The notes under the pieces were generated by a model. It was given only the letters and a program-made list of their open reading frames with translations, was not told where the DNA came from and ran no database searches. A stretch of DNA of 64,000 nt, taken from assembly GCF_000429845.1 (NCBI RefSeq), contig NZ_AUCQ01000007.1, forward strand, positions 224,213 to 288,212, written 5' to 3'. The DNA comes from Comamonas composti DSM 21721 (lineage in GTDB: Bacteria; Pseudomonadota; Gammaproteobacteria; Burkholderiales; Burkholderiaceae_C). Position 1 is the stretch's first letter, and each line of letters starts with the position of its first letter. A program made the translations under genes and the position numbers. Positions 63,205 through 64,000 of the stretch are shown piece after piece.

Positions 63205-64000
63205 GGTCTTTCCTCTGTTCATCGAACCACACCACAGTGGCAGGCGAGGCCTGGGACAGGCGCAATGCGGTCTGATGCACTGCTCCGTCCTTGCCCACAA
63301 CGGTCAGCCAGAGCTCGCTGTTGGCCTCGGTGGTGGTGGGCAGCGGAATTTCCACGCGCCGCGTCCAGCTTTGCCCCATGAAAGCCATGCCGATTGCACG
63401 TGCCGAGCGGGGCTTGTGGACCTTCAAATAGGCTTGGCGGATTTCGCTATCGCAGACCTCACAAAAGCGCAGGTGGTACTCCTTCATGGGGACATCCATC
63501 TCCATGATCTCGGGCACTCCGCGGTCGGCTTCGGCAAAGGTGAAGGGCCATGGTCCCACCGTACCCTGCATCACATCGGGACGCTTGAGCGGCTGCACCT
63601 CCACACGGGCCAGCGCAAGCGCGAAACCCACCACCGAGAGTGCGAGCAGGCTGGCTGCAATACAACGGCGCGTACGCACTCCCTTCACGGCCACAGGCGC
63701 GTCCGGCGGTGCTTTGCTCTTGCGCAGGGGGTGGGCCCGCGCGGGTGGCTGCCAAGGCCACAGGGGAAACGTGAAGACCCAGGCCAGTGCCGCGATGCTC
63801 AGCCAGCCCAGCCAGAGTGCGATGCCGATACCTGTACCCAGCGCCTCGATGGCCCAGGCCAGCGATACCGCCAGCAACAGCCAACCAGCAGTGCGCGCCA
63901 GCATCCGCCAACGCGGTGCAGGCAGGCGCCCCAGAAGATGCTCGGCATGGCGCTCCGTGGCCAGAGCCAGCGCAAAGAAGCCCGCGCCGCTCACGGCCAG
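63191..64000 (-). CDS. DUF3325-like membrane protein with a C-terminal domain (partial)
   Basis: The frame is open to the window edge, so the start is outside. The first 85 visible residues ('FALALATERHAEHLLGRLPA', then two hydrophobic helices) resemble DUF3325, a family found with TonB-dependent siderophore receptors and PepSY proteins. After a linker comes another transmembrane helix ('CIAASLLALSVVGFALALAR') and a periplasmic domain of about 130 residues with a CxxC ('FCEVCDSEIRQAYLKVHKP') that I do not recognise. It is the first visible gene of the macAB cluster. Confidence 0.65.
   Translation of the reverse strand: MAVSGAGFFALALATERHAEHLLGRLPAPRWRMLARTAGWLLLAVSLAWAIEALGTGIGIALWLGWLSIAALAWVFTFPLWPWQPPARAHPLRKSKAPPDAPVAVKGVRTRRCIAASLLALSVVGFALALARVEVQPLKRPDVMQGTVGPWPFTFAEADRGVPEIMEMDVPMKEYHLRFCEVCDSEIRQAYLKVHKPRSARAIGMAFMGQSWTRRVEIPLPTTTEANSELWLTVVGKDGAVHQTALRLSQASPATVVWFDEQRKDHASH

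Overview
The window is chromosomal DNA of a GC-rich betaproteobacterium, most likely family Comamonadaceae (Comamonas, Delftia or a relative). The evidence is the protein sequences, the gene order hfq-hflX-hflK-hflC-DUF2065-hisZ-purA, the cysI-DUF934-cysH-cysD-cysN cluster, and short palindromic intergenic repeats of a kind I associate with this family. The genus is inference. There is no phage, integrase, insertion sequence with a transposase, or CRISPR array. Almost all of the window is core genome with tightly packed, often overlapping genes.

Region by region. 1-5.8 kb (+): assimilatory sulfate reduction (cysI end, DUF934, cysH, cysD, cysN), then a 7Fe ferredoxin and a ferredoxin-NADP reductase-like flavoprotein. 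5.8-10.4 kb: a heme-globin-coupled diguanylate cyclase, phosphatidylserine decarboxylase, an HPP-CBS membrane protein and IF-1. 10.5 kb: tRNA-Pro(UGG) with its terminator. 10.9-18.5 kb: exonuclease III, then on the minus strand the nitrogen-control block glnA, a DUF4124 protein, ntrB and ntrC, with a clear sigma-54 promoter and two NtrC boxes before glnA, one of them inside the neighbouring CinA-like gene. 18.5-22.4 kb (-): a run of four envelope-type genes (beta-propeller, polysaccharide deacetylase, fatty-acid-hydroxylase-type membrane enzyme, EI24 membrane protein). 22.7-39.6 kb (-): a long conserved housekeeping block covering purine salvage and synthesis, hisZ, HflKC, HflX, Hfq, Der, BamB, YfgM, HisS, IspG, RodZ, PilW, RlmN and Ndk. 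39.8-45.6 kb (-): rluB-scpB and surE-pcm-nlpD-rluD. 45.7-55.6 kb (+): quinone oxidoreductase, a degenerate GGDEF protein, PhoD-type phosphatase, glutamate/Na+ symporter, a phospholipase-D-like lipoprotein, a ParD-like/methionine aminopeptidase pair, an SMR exporter, a MerR regulator and a thioesterase. 55.6-58.6 kb: an acyl-CoA synthetase divergent from a di-heme cytochrome c peroxidase. 58.6-59 kb: a non-coding stretch with hairpins and an apparent gene remnant. 59-64 kb (-): macB-macA with three small exported or membrane proteins, the last open at the window edge.

How the genes work together. The cys genes take sulfate to sulfide, and the ferredoxin/reductase pair beside them may supply electrons (inference). 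NtrB/NtrC control glnA through the visible enhancer/sigma-54 architecture. The hfq-hflX-hflKC and rodZ-to-der runs match the widely conserved order of RNA chaperone, membrane quality control, cell shape and outer-membrane assembly genes. The most unusual points are: paired copies of two intergenic repeats at successive cys gene junctions, one of which encodes the N-terminus of CysN; a CysH without iron-sulfur cysteines and without a visible APS kinase; G9 and G10 tracts inside two coding regions; a GGDEF domain that has lost its signature; a terminator-like hairpin inside the start of rluD; and a ParD-like gene coupled to map under a perfect palindromic operator.
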